DNA from: Atribacterota bacterium
GTDB lineage: Bacteria > Atribacterota > Phoenicimicrobiia > Phoenicimicrobiales > Stramentimicrobiaceae
Length of the DNA stretch: 55,158 nucleotides
NCBI GenBank assembly: GCA_028696495.1
Contig: JAQVGY010000002.1
Coordinates: 1-55,158 of the forward strand
Direction of reading: 5' to 3'
Shown here: piece by piece, positions 36,113 to 45,038 of the stretch
Layout of the letters: the number at the start of each line of letters is the position of its first letter
How positions within the stretch are numbered: the first letter of the stretch is position 1
Program-made: the position numbers and the translations under genes
The notes under the pieces: generated by a model
Databases searched by the model: none
The model's input: only the letters and a program-made list of their open reading frames with translations
Told to the model about the DNA's origin: nothing

Positions 36113-36670
36113 ATGTTAGCCGAGATAATAAAAGATACCGAGCACAAAATGAAAAAGGCAATAGAGATTACCCAACAAGAATTAGCATTAATTAGAACAG
36201 GAAGAGCCTCTACTGCACTGGTAGAAAAGATTAGAATAGAATACTATGGGGTTTTAACTCCTTTAAAAGAAATTGCCAATATTGCCGTACCCGAGTCTGA
36301 TATGATTGTTATTCAACCCTGGGATAAGAGTTTTCTTGGTGAAGTTGAGAAGGCAATCTGGAAAGCCGATATTGGATTGACTCCTAATAATGATGGAACA
36401 GTTATCCGTTTACCAATTCCTCCTTTATCCGAAGAACGCAGGAAAGATATGGTAAAAGTGGCAAAAAAAGAGATTGAATCAGGAAAGATCTCTATCAGAA
36501 ACATAAGAAGAGAGATTAATGATCAGGTTAAAAAATTGGAAAAGAATGGAGATATTTCTGAAGACTTGAGTAAGGATATTTTTAAGAAAGTACAGGAACT
36601 GACAGACTCTTATGTAAAAGAGCTTGATGAGATCTGCAGATTAAAAGAAATAGAGATAATGAAAGTGTGA
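36113..36670 (+). CDS. frr: Ribosome recycling factor
   Basis: 185 residues that, with EF-G, split post-termination ribosomes. Typical blocks: LALIRTGRASTALVEKIRIEYYG, TPLKEIANIAVPE, IQPWDKS, NDGTVIRLPIPPLSEERRK and IRNIRRE. GGAGG precedes the ATG within the end of pyrH. A likely terminator follows. Confidence 0.97.
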   Translation: MLAEIIKDTEHKMKKAIEITQQELALIRTGRASTALVEKIRIEYYGVLTPLKEIANIAVPESDMIVIQPWDKSFLGEVEKAIWKADIGLTPNNDGTVIRLPIPPLSEERRKDMVKVAKKEIESGKISIRNIRREINDQVKKLEKNGDISEDLSKDIFKKVQELTDSYVKELDEICRLKEIEIMKV

Positions 36671-36766
36671 TTCAGTATTTGATTATGTTTTCCTTTATAT
36701 GAAAGGATGGTTTGATAAGTTTTATATCAGGTAGATTTATTCAGTTATTAATAGATATTACAAATT

Positions 36767-36828
36767 CCCCCAAATTAATACAAAAGATAGACTATATTAG
36801 TTATTTAATTAAAAATGGGGGTTTTTTT
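36767..36828 (+). terminator. Possible intrinsic terminator between frr and uppS
   Basis: CCCCCA (36767-36772) can pair with TGGGGG (36816-36821), immediately followed by seven T (36822-36828). An inner A/T pairing can shorten the otherwise 43-nt loop. The G5 plus T7 ending is terminator-like, but the large loop is unusual, so it may also be an attenuator or partial read-through site before uppS. It lies in a 178-bp intergenic space with nothing else recognisable. Confidence 0.45.
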
Positions 36829-36848
36829 ATAAAGAAGAAAGATTGACT

Positions 36849-37592
36849 ATGTTAAAACATAGAAAAGATAATATAAATAATAAAATATCTAAAGTAATTC
36901 CTAACCATCTGGCTATTATAATGGATGGTAATGGCAGATGGGCAGAGGAAAACAATTTGCCACGGTATGCCGGTCATAAGGCTGGAGTTAAGACTGTAAG
37001 AATGGTTATCACAGAATCAATCAGAGTTGGAATAGGTATTTTGACACTATATGCTTTTTCAACTGAAAATTGGAAAAGGCCGAAACAAGAAATATCCTCA
37101 CTTATGGGCCTCTTTGAAGAGATTATTGAAAAAGAAAAAGAAGAATTGTTGGAAAACAAAATTAGAATCAGATTTATGGGACATAGAGAAGAATTGCCTT
37201 TATCACTAAGATTGGCTATGGAAAATATCGAGGAAGAAACAAAGCTAAATAACCTTCTATTACTGAATATTGCCCTTAACTATGGTGGCAGATCGGAATT
37301 GTGTCATGTTTTTAGACTATTATCTGAAGAAATTGTTCAGGGGCATATTGAACCTTCACAGATAACACAAGAACTTATTAATAAGAATCTTCTTACTTCA
37401 GGGTTGCCTGATCCTGATTTATTAATCAGAACGGGAGGAGAGTTAAGAATTAGCAATTTTCTTTTATGGCAGATTGCCTATACCGAGCTCTGGTTTACAA
37501 AAACTTTCTGGCCAGACTTTTCAAAGAAACAACTTTGGAAAGCATTAACCGATTACGAAAAAAGGGTGAGAAAATTTGGGGGAAAGGTTTGA
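36849..37592 (+). CDS. uppS: Undecaprenyl diphosphate synthase (cis-prenyltransferase)
   Basis: Makes the C55 lipid carrier precursor for cell wall polysaccharides. IIMDGNGRWA with the catalytic Asp26, GHKAGVKTVR, LYAFSTENWKRP and the C-terminal DLLIRTGGELRISNFLLWQ motif are present. An in-frame TTG (36843) sits two codons before the chosen ATG. The isoprenoid units come from the MEP enzymes encoded nearby. It overlaps cdsA by 17 bp. Confidence 0.95.
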   Translation: MLKHRKDNINNKISKVIPNHLAIIMDGNGRWAEENNLPRYAGHKAGVKTVRMVITESIRVGIGILTLYAFSTENWKRPKQEISSLMGLFEEIIEKEKEELLENKIRIRFMGHREELPLSLRLAMENIEEETKLNNLLLLNIALNYGGRSELCHVFRLLSEEIVQGHIEPSQITQELINKNLLTSGLPDPDLLIRTGGELRISNFLLWQIAYTELWFTKTFWPDFSKKQLWKALTDYEKRVRKFGGKV

Positions 37593-38388
37593 TAAAATAA
37601 GTACTCGAACTCTGACTATTGCTGTGACCCTGCCTGTCATATTAGCAATAATTCATTTTGGTGGAATATTGTATTATGGAACAATATCTATTATTGCCAT
37701 ATTAGCTTTTTTAGAGTTATGGTATATAGCAAAAAATCGGGACTGCCAACCTTCTTTAATATCAGGCCTGGCTTTTACCATGTTCTTATTATTTTTAAAG
37801 AATATATTGGATTTGCAACCTTTTTCTAATGTTCGCACCATCTTTACCCTGCTATTTTTTATAATTATTTTAGAACATTTTTTCTTAAAACTTAATAAAT
37901 ACAGCATTATGAATATTGCTCTAACTATTTTTATAGCTTTATACATTGGACATTTATTATCATTTTTTATAGAAATTATGGGGCTCACAAATGGCAGGAT
38001 TTTACTTATCTTCTCTTTATTCAGTACCTGGATAAGTGATATTTTTGCCTATCTAATCGGTGCTTATTTTGGAAAAAATCACCCTTTCCCTTATCTTAGC
38101 CCCAATAAAACTTTAGAGGGGGCTATTGGAGGTATCATTGGCGGTGGAATATGTGGCTTAGCTTTTTACTCAGCTATTCCTATAAAACTATATATTTTAT
38201 TCCTCTTAGGTATTATTGCAGCTATCTCTGGTCAGATGGGTGATCTATTCGAATCTTTAATAAAAAGGAATTTTGGAGCAAAGGACTCTGGTAACTTAAT
38301 ACCGGGTCATGGAGGGATATTAGACTGTATAGACAGTATTCTGTTTTCTATCCCAATTTTATTTTATTCCTTTAAAATATTACTATAA
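37576..38388 (+). CDS. cdsA: Phosphatidate cytidylyltransferase
   Basis: Integral membrane enzyme making CDP-diacylglycerol from phosphatidate and CTP. 270 residues with about eight hydrophobic segments and the C-terminal signature SLIKRNFGAKDSGNLIPGHGG followed by ILDCIDS. TTG start inside the uppS 3' end, giving translational coupling. Sits in the standard frr-uppS-cdsA-dxr-rseP order. Confidence 0.94.
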   Translation: MGERFDKISTRTLTIAVTLPVILAIIHFGGILYYGTISIIAILAFLELWYIAKNRDCQPSLISGLAFTMFLLFLKNILDLQPFSNVRTIFTLLFFIIILEHFFLKLNKYSIMNIALTIFIALYIGHLLSFFIEIMGLTNGRILLIFSLFSTWISDIFAYLIGAYFGKNHPFPYLSPNKTLEGAIGGIIGGGICGLAFYSAIPIKLYILFLLGIIAAISGQMGDLFESLIKRNFGAKDSGNLIPGHGGILDCIDSILFSIPILFYSFKILL

Positions 38389-38420
38389 TAATTTTATAAA
38401 TACTGGGGAAGATTATTACT

Positions 38421-39584
38421 ATGAAAAAACATATAACAATCCTGGGTTCTACTGGTTCTATTGGAACACAGTCCTTGCAGGTAATTCAAGATGAGCCAGA
38501 TAAATATGAAATATTAGCATTGTCTGCCTGGAAAGATTTAGAATTACTTAAAGAACAAATTTTAAAATTTAAACCTAAATATGCCGTAGTGAGAGATGAC
38601 AAGCTAGCCAGAGAACTAAAGAACAACCTGAATAATAAAATAAATTGCCATATATTGTATGGTGAATATGGACTTACTAAAATATCTACCTTAACAGATA
38701 TTGATACAGTTATAGTCGCAATTACTGGTATGGCTGCTTTAAAGCCTACCTTAGAGGCAATAAATGCAAAAAAACAAATCTGTCTGGCTAATAAAGAGAT
38801 TATTGTATCTGCTGGCGAAATAATAATGAAGAGGGTAAAAGATAATCAAATAAATATAATTCCTATCGATAGCGAACATAGCGGACTCTTCCAATGTATT
38901 ACACCAGAACATTATGAAAACATTGAAAAACTTATTATAACTGCTTCTGGCGGACCATTTTACCATTTAAAAGAGAGTGCTTTGGAGAGTGTATCTGTAG
39001 AAGAGGCTTTAAATCATCCTAATTGGCAAATGGGTAAAAAAATCTCTATAGACTCAGCAACATTAATGAATAAAGGACTGGAAGTAATAGAAGCTTTTTG
39101 GCTTTTTGGTGTTCCATTGAATAAAATAGAGGTATTGGTCCATCCACAGAGCTATATTCACTCCCTTGTTCAATATGATGATGGTAGTATGATTGCTCAA
39201 TTAAGCAATCATGATATGAGAATTCCAATACATTTTGCTTTGAATTATCCCAACAGAGCAAGAAGTTCTTTGCCCAGAATTAATCTGGTAAAAATTGGTC
39301 AGTTGACTTTTAAAAAACTTGACACAAAAAAATTTCCCAGCATTGACCTGTGTTATAAAGCAATAGAACAGGGAGGTACACTTCCTGTAGTATTAAACGC
39401 TGCAAACGAAGTTGCTGTAAGCGCTTTCTTAAATCGAAGATTATCATTTGGAAATATTATTAAAGTCGTCTCATTGACTATGGAAGCACATCAAAATATT
39501 TTGAATCCCACAATTAATGACATTATTTATCAGGACCGTGAAGCCAGAAAAATGGCAGAAGAAATATGCAAGGAGAATAAGTAA
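38421..39584 (+). CDS. dxr: 1-deoxy-D-xylulose 5-phosphate reductoisomerase
   Basis: NADPH-dependent second step of the MEP pathway. Dinucleotide-binding LGSTGSIGTQSL at the N terminus, ALANKE-type block ICLANKEIIVSAG, metal-binding IPIDSEHSGLFQC, and NHPNWQMGKKISIDSATL with MNKGLEVIEA. 387 residues, complete. AAGGAG near its stop serves rseP. Confidence 0.97.
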   Translation: MKKHITILGSTGSIGTQSLQVIQDEPDKYEILALSAWKDLELLKEQILKFKPKYAVVRDDKLARELKNNLNNKINCHILYGEYGLTKISTLTDIDTVIVAITGMAALKPTLEAINAKKQICLANKEIIVSAGEIIMKRVKDNQINIIPIDSEHSGLFQCITPEHYENIEKLIITASGGPFYHLKESALESVSVEEALNHPNWQMGKKISIDSATLMNKGLEVIEAFWLFGVPLNKIEVLVHPQSYIHSLVQYDDGSMIAQLSNHDMRIPIHFALNYPNRARSSLPRINLVKIGQLTFKKLDTKKFPSIDLCYKAIEQGGTLPVVLNAANEVAVSAFLNRRLSFGNIIKVVSLTMEAHQNILNPTINDIIYQDREARKMAEEICKENK

Positions 39585-39585
39585 A

Positions 39586-40650
39586 TTGATAACCTTTTTT
39601 GCTTTTATCTTTGTACTGGGAATAGCTATTTTATTTCATGAATTCGGGCATTTTATTATTGCTAAAATATCAGGTATAAGAGTATTTAAATTTTCTTTAG
39701 GTTTTGGACCTAAAATTGCCGGAATTACCTGGAAAGGGACAGAATATATACTGTGTTTATTCCCTTTTGGTGGTTATGTTAAGATGGCTGGAGAAAGGTC
39801 ACAGACTGAAATGGAGAATGACCGGAGTGAGGCAGAAATCGAAGAAGATGTACCTATTAGTCAAAGATTTGACAAAAAACCTTTTCTAATAAGAACAGCT
39901 GTTATCATAAATGGCCCAATAATGAATGTAGTTTTAGCTATGTTTTTATTAATGCTGGTCTTTTTATTTACCGGTATAACAACGGTATCAAATTCCATTG
40001 CTGATGTGGCACCCGGTTCACCGGCTGCACTGGCGGGGTTGGAAAATGGTGACCAAATTATTGCTATTAATTCAGTATTAATTGAGAATGCTGAAGATAT
40101 TTCTAATATAATCAACAGCAATCGAGATAGTGTTATATCTTTAGAAATTAAACGAAATAAGGATGTTTTTGATATTAACCTTATTCCTGAGTACAATGAA
40201 GAATATGACCGCGCTATGATAGGAATAACATTGGACCTTCAAATTAAAAAAATATCTCTGATAGATTCCATAAAAAAATCTATTCATACCACAGGTGAAA
40301 TTCTTGTCCTTATTATAAAAGGTTTTTTAGAAATGTTTACAGGTAAGATGCCGGTTGAGCTTGCCGGACCACTGGGTATTGCCCAAATGGCTGGAGAGGC
40401 AGCTAAATTTGGTTTCTTAAACTTATTATTTTTTACTGCATTAATCAATATCTTTTTGGGATTTATCAATCTTTTCCCCATTCCCATCCTGGATGGTGGC
40501 CAGATATTATTACTGATAATAGAAAAAATAAAGGGTAAACCTTTAAAACCAGAGCATGTTAATTTTTTATATATTATAGGTATTGCCTTGATTGTAACAA
40601 TCTTTATTATTGCTACATATCAAGATATCTTGAGAATATTTATTAAGTAG
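39586..40650 (+). CDS. rseP: RseP/RasP site-2 zinc metalloprotease with PDZ domain
   Basis: Intramembrane protease of the regulated-proteolysis type. From the chosen TTG start the zinc motif is HEFGH at 18-22; one PDZ domain (IADVAPGSPAALAGLENGDQ) lies near 125-200; the second catalytic segment is INLFPIPILDGGQ. About four transmembrane segments. The frame extends upstream inside dxr to 39517, but the TTG at 39586 has AAGGAG 10 nt ahead and gives the usual hydrophobic N terminus. With the short M50 protein at 4020, the window encodes two site-2 proteases. Its anti-sigma or other substrate is unknown. Confidence 0.93.
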   Translation: MITFFAFIFVLGIAILFHEFGHFIIAKISGIRVFKFSLGFGPKIAGITWKGTEYILCLFPFGGYVKMAGERSQTEMENDRSEAEIEEDVPISQRFDKKPFLIRTAVIINGPIMNVVLAMFLLMLVFLFTGITTVSNSIADVAPGSPAALAGLENGDQIIAINSVLIENAEDISNIINSNRDSVISLEIKRNKDVFDINLIPEYNEEYDRAMIGITLDLQIKKISLIDSIKKSIHTTGEILVLIIKGFLEMFTGKMPVELAGPLGIAQMAGEAAKFGFLNLLFFTALINIFLGFINLFPIPILDGGQILLLIIEKIKGKPLKPEHVNFLYIIGIALIVTIFIIATYQDILRIFIK

Positions 40651-40666
40651 AGGCCGGGCCAATAAG

Positions 40667-41743
40667 ATGTTAAATTTAGTTGATATAAAGAGAAGAAAAA
40701 GTAAAACTGCAAAGATAGGCACCTTGCTTATTGGCAGCGAACACCCAATCTCCGTTCAATCGATGACCAGCTGTGATGTTAAAGATATTAAATCTACCAT
40801 GGAACAGATTAGCAAATTAGAAGCAGCAGGGTGTGATTTAATCAGGATTGCTTTTCCTGATATCCAATCATGCCAGTTAATACCAATAATTAAAAGTAAA
40901 ACGAAAACACCAATTATGGCTGATGTACATTTTAATTATTTAATTGCGTTAGAAGCAATGAGGTATAATATTGATGGTATTCGGCTTAATCCTGGCAATA
41001 TTAAGAAAGAAAAACAAATCATTCAGGTTGTTGAAGAAGCACAAAAAAAGAAGGTTATGATTCGCTTTGGCATCAATGCCGGCTCTTTAAATAAAAATAT
41101 TATAGAAAAGTATAAAGAACCAAACTATTTAGCTTTAGTAGAAGAGACTGAGCAATTATTAGAATTCTTAAAAAATATAGAATATCAAAATATAGTTATT
41201 TCGATTAAATCGAGTAATGTTTTAGATACCATAAAAGCTAATAAGATTATTGCTCAAAAATGTGATTATCCTCTACATATTGGTATTACAGAAGCGGGGT
41301 TTGATCAACCAGGAATAGTTAAAACAGCAGCAGGAATAAGTATTCTATTATATGAAGGGATCGGGGATACCATCAGAGTATCTTTGACAGGTGACCCTGT
41401 AAACGAAGTTCTTGTAGCTCATGATATCCTAAGAACATTAAATATTAGAAAAATAGGTCTTAACTTAATAACATGTCCTACCTGTGGAAGATGCCAGGTT
41501 GACATATACAAGATTGCTAAAAAGATAGAAACAAGTCTGCATGATATAAAAACTCCCATTACAGTTGCTATTATGGGATGTATCGTTAATGGACCTGGCG
41601 AAGCAAAATTTGCCGATGCTGGAATTGCTTTTAGTAAAAAAGAAGCGATGCTCTACAGAAAAGGTGAATTAATTGGGCGGTATAATACAAAAGAGGCTAT
41701 AGTAATGTTACAAAAAGAAATAAAACTTATATCCGGACAGTAA
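40667..41743 (+). CDS. ispG: 4-hydroxy-3-methylbut-2-en-1-yl diphosphate synthase
   Basis: [4Fe-4S] enzyme forming HMBPP, substrate of IspH. PISVQSMTSCDVKD, GCDLIRIAFPD, IMADVHFNY and RLNPGNI in the TIM-barrel part; cluster residues in TCPTCGRCQVD and GCIVNGPGEAKFADAGIAF in the C-terminal part. 358 residues, the short bacterial form. It completes the dxr-rseP-ispG order common in Firmicutes. Confidence 0.97.
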   Translation: MLNLVDIKRRKSKTAKIGTLLIGSEHPISVQSMTSCDVKDIKSTMEQISKLEAAGCDLIRIAFPDIQSCQLIPIIKSKTKTPIMADVHFNYLIALEAMRYNIDGIRLNPGNIKKEKQIIQVVEEAQKKKVMIRFGINAGSLNKNIIEKYKEPNYLALVEETEQLLEFLKNIEYQNIVISIKSSNVLDTIKANKIIAQKCDYPLHIGITEAGFDQPGIVKTAAGISILLYEGIGDTIRVSLTGDPVNEVLVAHDILRTLNIRKIGLNLITCPTCGRCQVDIYKIAKKIETSLHDIKTPITVAIMGCIVNGPGEAKFADAGIAFSKKEAMLYRKGELIGRYNTKEAIVMLQKEIKLISGQ

Positions 41744-41829
41744 GGCTAAATTTTCCGATTTTTTATACCAGAATCTTTCCAAAAAAATAATATTATATTG
41801 AAAATAAAACAGTTTAAATGAGGAAATAG

Positions 41830-42456
41830 ATGAAAATTTCTGTTATTATACCGGCTTATAATGAAGAGGCAACAATCGCCGACATAATTAAAACTGTTAA
41901 AAAGGTATCAAAACTCGATTCAATCATAGTAGTAAGTGATGGCTCAACCGACCGAACAGTTGAAATTGCCAGATCCCTTGGGGTCAATGTCTGTGAAATG
42001 GAAAGAAACATCGGGAAAGGTGCGGCAATAATGAAGGGTTTTGAAAAAACAGATTCCGAAATATTATTATTCTTAGATGCTGATTTAGTTGGCCTCAAAA
42101 CAAAGCATATCAACGCCCTGGTTAACCCTATTATAAAAAATTTAAGTGATATGACTATCGGTATTTTTAGCAAAGGGAGATTAATAACAGACTTGCCCCA
42201 ATTAATTATGCCTTATCTTTCAGGTCAAAGAGCCATGAAAAGAGAGATAATAAATCTTATTCAGGATATGGATCTGCTAAACTATGGTTTAGAAATTGCT
42301 ATTACTAAAACAGTCAAAAAACACGACTATAGAGTTACCAAGGTAAAATTAATCAACCTAACACAGGTTATAAAAGAAGAAAAATACGGTATTGTTAAAG
42401 GAACCAAAAAAAGATTACAGATGTATCTGGATATAGTAAAACAACTAAAAAATTGA
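41830..42456 (+). CDS. Family 2-type glycosyltransferase (soluble)
   Basis: 208 residues with a GT-A fold: VIIPAYNEEATIADII, SDGSTDRTVEIA, and the metal-binding DAD (83-85) in LLFLDADLVGL. SGQRAMKRE later resembles enzymes of the glucosyl-3-phosphoglycerate synthase / polyprenol-phosphate sugar transferase groups. No transmembrane segment is evident. ATGAGGAAATAG provides the ribosome binding site. Substrate cannot be assigned. It sits alone between ispG and the V-ATPase operon. Confidence 0.8.
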   Translation: MKISVIIPAYNEEATIADIIKTVKKVSKLDSIIVVSDGSTDRTVEIARSLGVNVCEMERNIGKGAAIMKGFEKTDSEILLFLDADLVGLKTKHINALVNPIIKNLSDMTIGIFSKGRLITDLPQLIMPYLSGQRAMKREIINLIQDMDLLNYGLEIAITKTVKKHDYRVTKVKLINLTQVIKEEKYGIVKGTKKRLQMYLDIVKQLKN

Positions 42457-42501
42457 CCAGCCTGCTCTTATAGACAAACTTTAGATTTTTAAGTTAAAAA
42501 T

Positions 42502-42539
42502 TTGACTTAAAAAAAAATATATGGTAAATTTCTTACCAT
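42502..42539 (+). promoter_or_regulatory. V-ATPase operon promoter with overlapping inverted repeat
   Basis: TTGACT (42502-42507), a 17-bp spacer, and TAAATT (42525-42530) preceded by TGG, an extended -10. ATGGTAA (42521-42527) and TTACCAT (42533-42539) form a perfect 7-bp inverted repeat across the -10 box, an operator-like position. The leader down to the first ATG is about 120 nt and holds two more short hairpins. Confidence 0.5.
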
Positions 42540-42561
42540 GTTAATCTTTATCAAAAACTTA

Positions 42562-42607
42562 CTATGCCGTCATAGCAGACAAAGGCTGTCTCATTAATGC
42601 TTTTTTT
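42562..42607 (+). promoter_or_regulatory. Structured leader of the V-ATPase operon
   Basis: Two perfect short hairpins lie back to back: CTATG-CCGT-CATAG (42562-42575) and AGACA-AAGGC-TGTCT (42577-42591). A run of seven T follows at 42601-42607. The second stem is weak and nine bases from the T run, so an attenuator is possible but not established. Confidence 0.3.
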
Positions 42608-42656
42608 ATCTATTTTACAATAAGAAAATAAAATTTTACTTCTGGAGTAGTAGACC

Positions 42657-42968
42657 ATGTTGAAGAAAATAGTAACAGAACTAACAAATGTAGAAAATGA
42701 AGCTATAAAAATAATGGAAGATGCTCAAAAAGAAGCTCAGAAAATGATTGAAGAAGAAAAAAATAATCAAGAACAGATTAAGGAGAGTGTCATTTCTGAT
42801 TTTAATAAAAAAGGGCAGGACGTGGTTAAGAAGAGAGTAGATGAAGCCCATAAAAAAGCTAAAGAAATATATTGTGCTACCAAAGAAGAAAAAGGGGAAA
42901 TAGTAAAAAATATAAAGGATAAATTTGATCAGGCCGTAGAAATGGTCTTAGACCAAATAGTGAAATAG
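42657..42968 (+). CDS. ntpF: V-type ATPase subunit G/H (peripheral stalk)
   Basis: 103 residues, almost entirely charged helix (EAQKMIEEEKNNQEQIKES and similar), predicted as one long coiled coil. Its size and place as first gene before subunit I match AhaH/NtpF, which pairs with subunit E as the peripheral stalk. Sequence alone is low complexity, so the call rests on position. GGAG about 9 nt before the ATG. Confidence 0.82.
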   Translation: MLKKIVTELTNVENEAIKIMEDAQKEAQKMIEEEKNNQEQIKESVISDFNKKGQDVVKKRVDEAHKKAKEIYCATKEEKGEIVKNIKDKFDQAVEMVLDQIVK

Positions 42969-42970
42969 GA

Positions 42971-44965
42971 ATGTCTATATCTCAAATAAGTAAATTCCAT
43001 ATTTTTGCTCATTTGTCAATAAAAGAGCCCTTGCTCGATAAATTGCAAAGATTAGGTTGTATGGAAATAACCCAGATTGAAAAAGAAAAAGAAATGGTAT
43101 TTCACAATTGGAGGAATATTGAAGAAGATATTAATAAGAATGGTACTGCCCTTAAATTGAACAATGTAAAGTTTTGTATTGACTTACTTTCTAATTATGG
43201 GAATGGTGAGAAAAAAGGATTAAATTCACTATTTACCTCAAAGAAAGTTTACCGGTATGCTGAATTATTAAAAATAGTGGAACAATTTGATTATGAAAAT
43301 ATATTTATTCAATGCAAATCTTTAGATAGCGAACTTAATCACCTTAAACTGGATGAGAATAGACTGATTACTGCTAAACAAGAGATACAGAAATGGCAAG
43401 AATTAGACCTTGATTTTAAAGAAATTGAACAACGAAAGTATATTGAATATACACTTGGAACTATAGCAAAAAAGAATTTTGACAATCTGGTACAAGATAT
43501 TGAGCATCAGGACAAAACAGCTGTCACTCAGATAATAAAAGAGGAAAAGAACAGATTATATATCGTATTCATTGTTTTAAAAGAAAATTTTTCAAAAATC
43601 GAACCTATCTTACAAAAACACCATTTTGAAATCTATAAATACAGTTATCCTTTCACCGGTACTCCCGAACAAATTCTCAAAACAATTTCTGAACAGTTGA
43701 ATATAGTTGCTAAAAAAAGATTTGAGATTGAAAAACTCTTAACTAAATTACACCGGGACAATCAGCTTATTTATCCTTTACATGATATTCTCTCTATTGA
43801 ACAGGAAAAAGAGGAAGCCAAGAAATTATTAAAAAAGAGTAAAGAGATTATTGCCATAAAGGGTTGGATACAGGATAAAGACATTTTAAAATTGCAGAAA
43901 AAATTAAAAGAACATTTCAAAGCCTATGAAATTGAATTTTCTAAGCCTGAAAAGGGTGAACCGGTACCAATTGCTCTAACCAATCATAACTTGATAAAAC
44001 CTTTTGAAATAATAGCAGAACTTTATAGTCTACCAGATTATCATGAAATAGACCCAACCCCAATTCTATCCGTTTTTTATTTTATTTTTTTTGGACTTTG
44101 TCTTTCCGACGTGGGATATGGAGCCTCTATGGCATTGCTCAGCTATTTCGCCATAAAAAAACTAAAATTAGAGAAGGGAGCAATAAAATTTTTTAAATTG
44201 CTTTACTATTGTGGTATATCAGGAATATTGGGAGGAATACTGGTAGGAAGCTGGTTTGGCGATATTTTAAATTATTTACCACCACAATTAGGTAATATAA
44301 GAGAGTTTTTAGTTCAAAGGCTCGCCTTATTTCAACCCACAGATAATCCTCTTCCCTTATTGATATTGAGTCTTGCCCTGGGAGTGACTCAGGTCTTTAC
44401 AGGAATAATTTTAAAATTTATAGATAATATTAGAAACGATAAGTTATACGATGGACTTATGGATCAGGTATCCTGGTTGTTATTCTTAACCGGCATAATC
44501 CTATTCATGACAAAAGGAATGATGCCTCTCTTTATGGGAAATATTTCCTTGATAATTACCGTAATTGGTGCCTTATCAATTATTTTAACACAGGGCAGAG
44601 CTAAAAATAATATCTTATTAAAACTTGGCAGTGGCATCCTTGCTCTGTATGATGTCACTGGTTATTTGAGCGATGTCCTTTCTTACTCTCGATTATTTGC
44701 TTTAGGATTAGCTACCGGAATTATTGCTCAAATGTTTAATATGCTTGCTACTATGGTTAATATCCCTTATATTGGTTTTTTGCTGGCTATAATTGTGCTA
44801 ATAGTCGGCCACACATTCAACCTATTAATAAGCGGATTAAGTGCCTTTATTCATGATGCAAGATTGCAATATGTTGAATTCTTCACAAAATTCTATCAAG
44901 CGGGAGGGATTCCTTTCAGGCCTTTCTCTCTTAAAACTAAATATATTCATGTTGAAGATACTTAA
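42971..44965 (+). CDS. ntpI: V-type ATPase subunit I (a subunit)
   Basis: 664 residues. The N-terminal half (about 1-345) is cytosolic with coiled-coil arms that hold the peripheral stalks; the C-terminal half has about eight transmembrane segments. The ion-channel region contains LSYSRLFALGLATGIIAQM, GHTFNLLISGLSAFIHDARLQYVEFFTKFY and the PFRPF ending found in V/A-type a subunits. Conserved arginines in the last membrane segments would face the rotor ring. Starts two bases after the ntpF stop. Confidence 0.94.
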   Translation: MSISQISKFHIFAHLSIKEPLLDKLQRLGCMEITQIEKEKEMVFHNWRNIEEDINKNGTALKLNNVKFCIDLLSNYGNGEKKGLNSLFTSKKVYRYAELLKIVEQFDYENIFIQCKSLDSELNHLKLDENRLITAKQEIQKWQELDLDFKEIEQRKYIEYTLGTIAKKNFDNLVQDIEHQDKTAVTQIIKEEKNRLYIVFIVLKENFSKIEPILQKHHFEIYKYSYPFTGTPEQILKTISEQLNIVAKKRFEIEKLLTKLHRDNQLIYPLHDILSIEQEKEEAKKLLKKSKEIIAIKGWIQDKDILKLQKKLKEHFKAYEIEFSKPEKGEPVPIALTNHNLIKPFEIIAELYSLPDYHEIDPTPILSVFYFIFFGLCLSDVGYGASMALLSYFAIKKLKLEKGAIKFFKLLYYCGISGILGGILVGSWFGDILNYLPPQLGNIREFLVQRLALFQPTDNPLPLLILSLALGVTQVFTGIILKFIDNIRNDKLYDGLMDQVSWLLFLTGIILFMTKGMMPLFMGNISLIITVIGALSIILTQGRAKNNILLKLGSGILALYDVTGYLSDVLSYSRLFALGLATGIIAQMFNMLATMVNIPYIGFLLAIIVLIVGHTFNLLISGLSAFIHDARLQYVEFFTKFYQAGGIPFRPFSLKTKYIHVEDT

Positions 44966-45038
44966 AATAGAATACTCTCGTTTTAAAGAAAAATAATAAA
45001 TATAAATAATATGTAACTTTTAAAGGGGGATACAGTTT

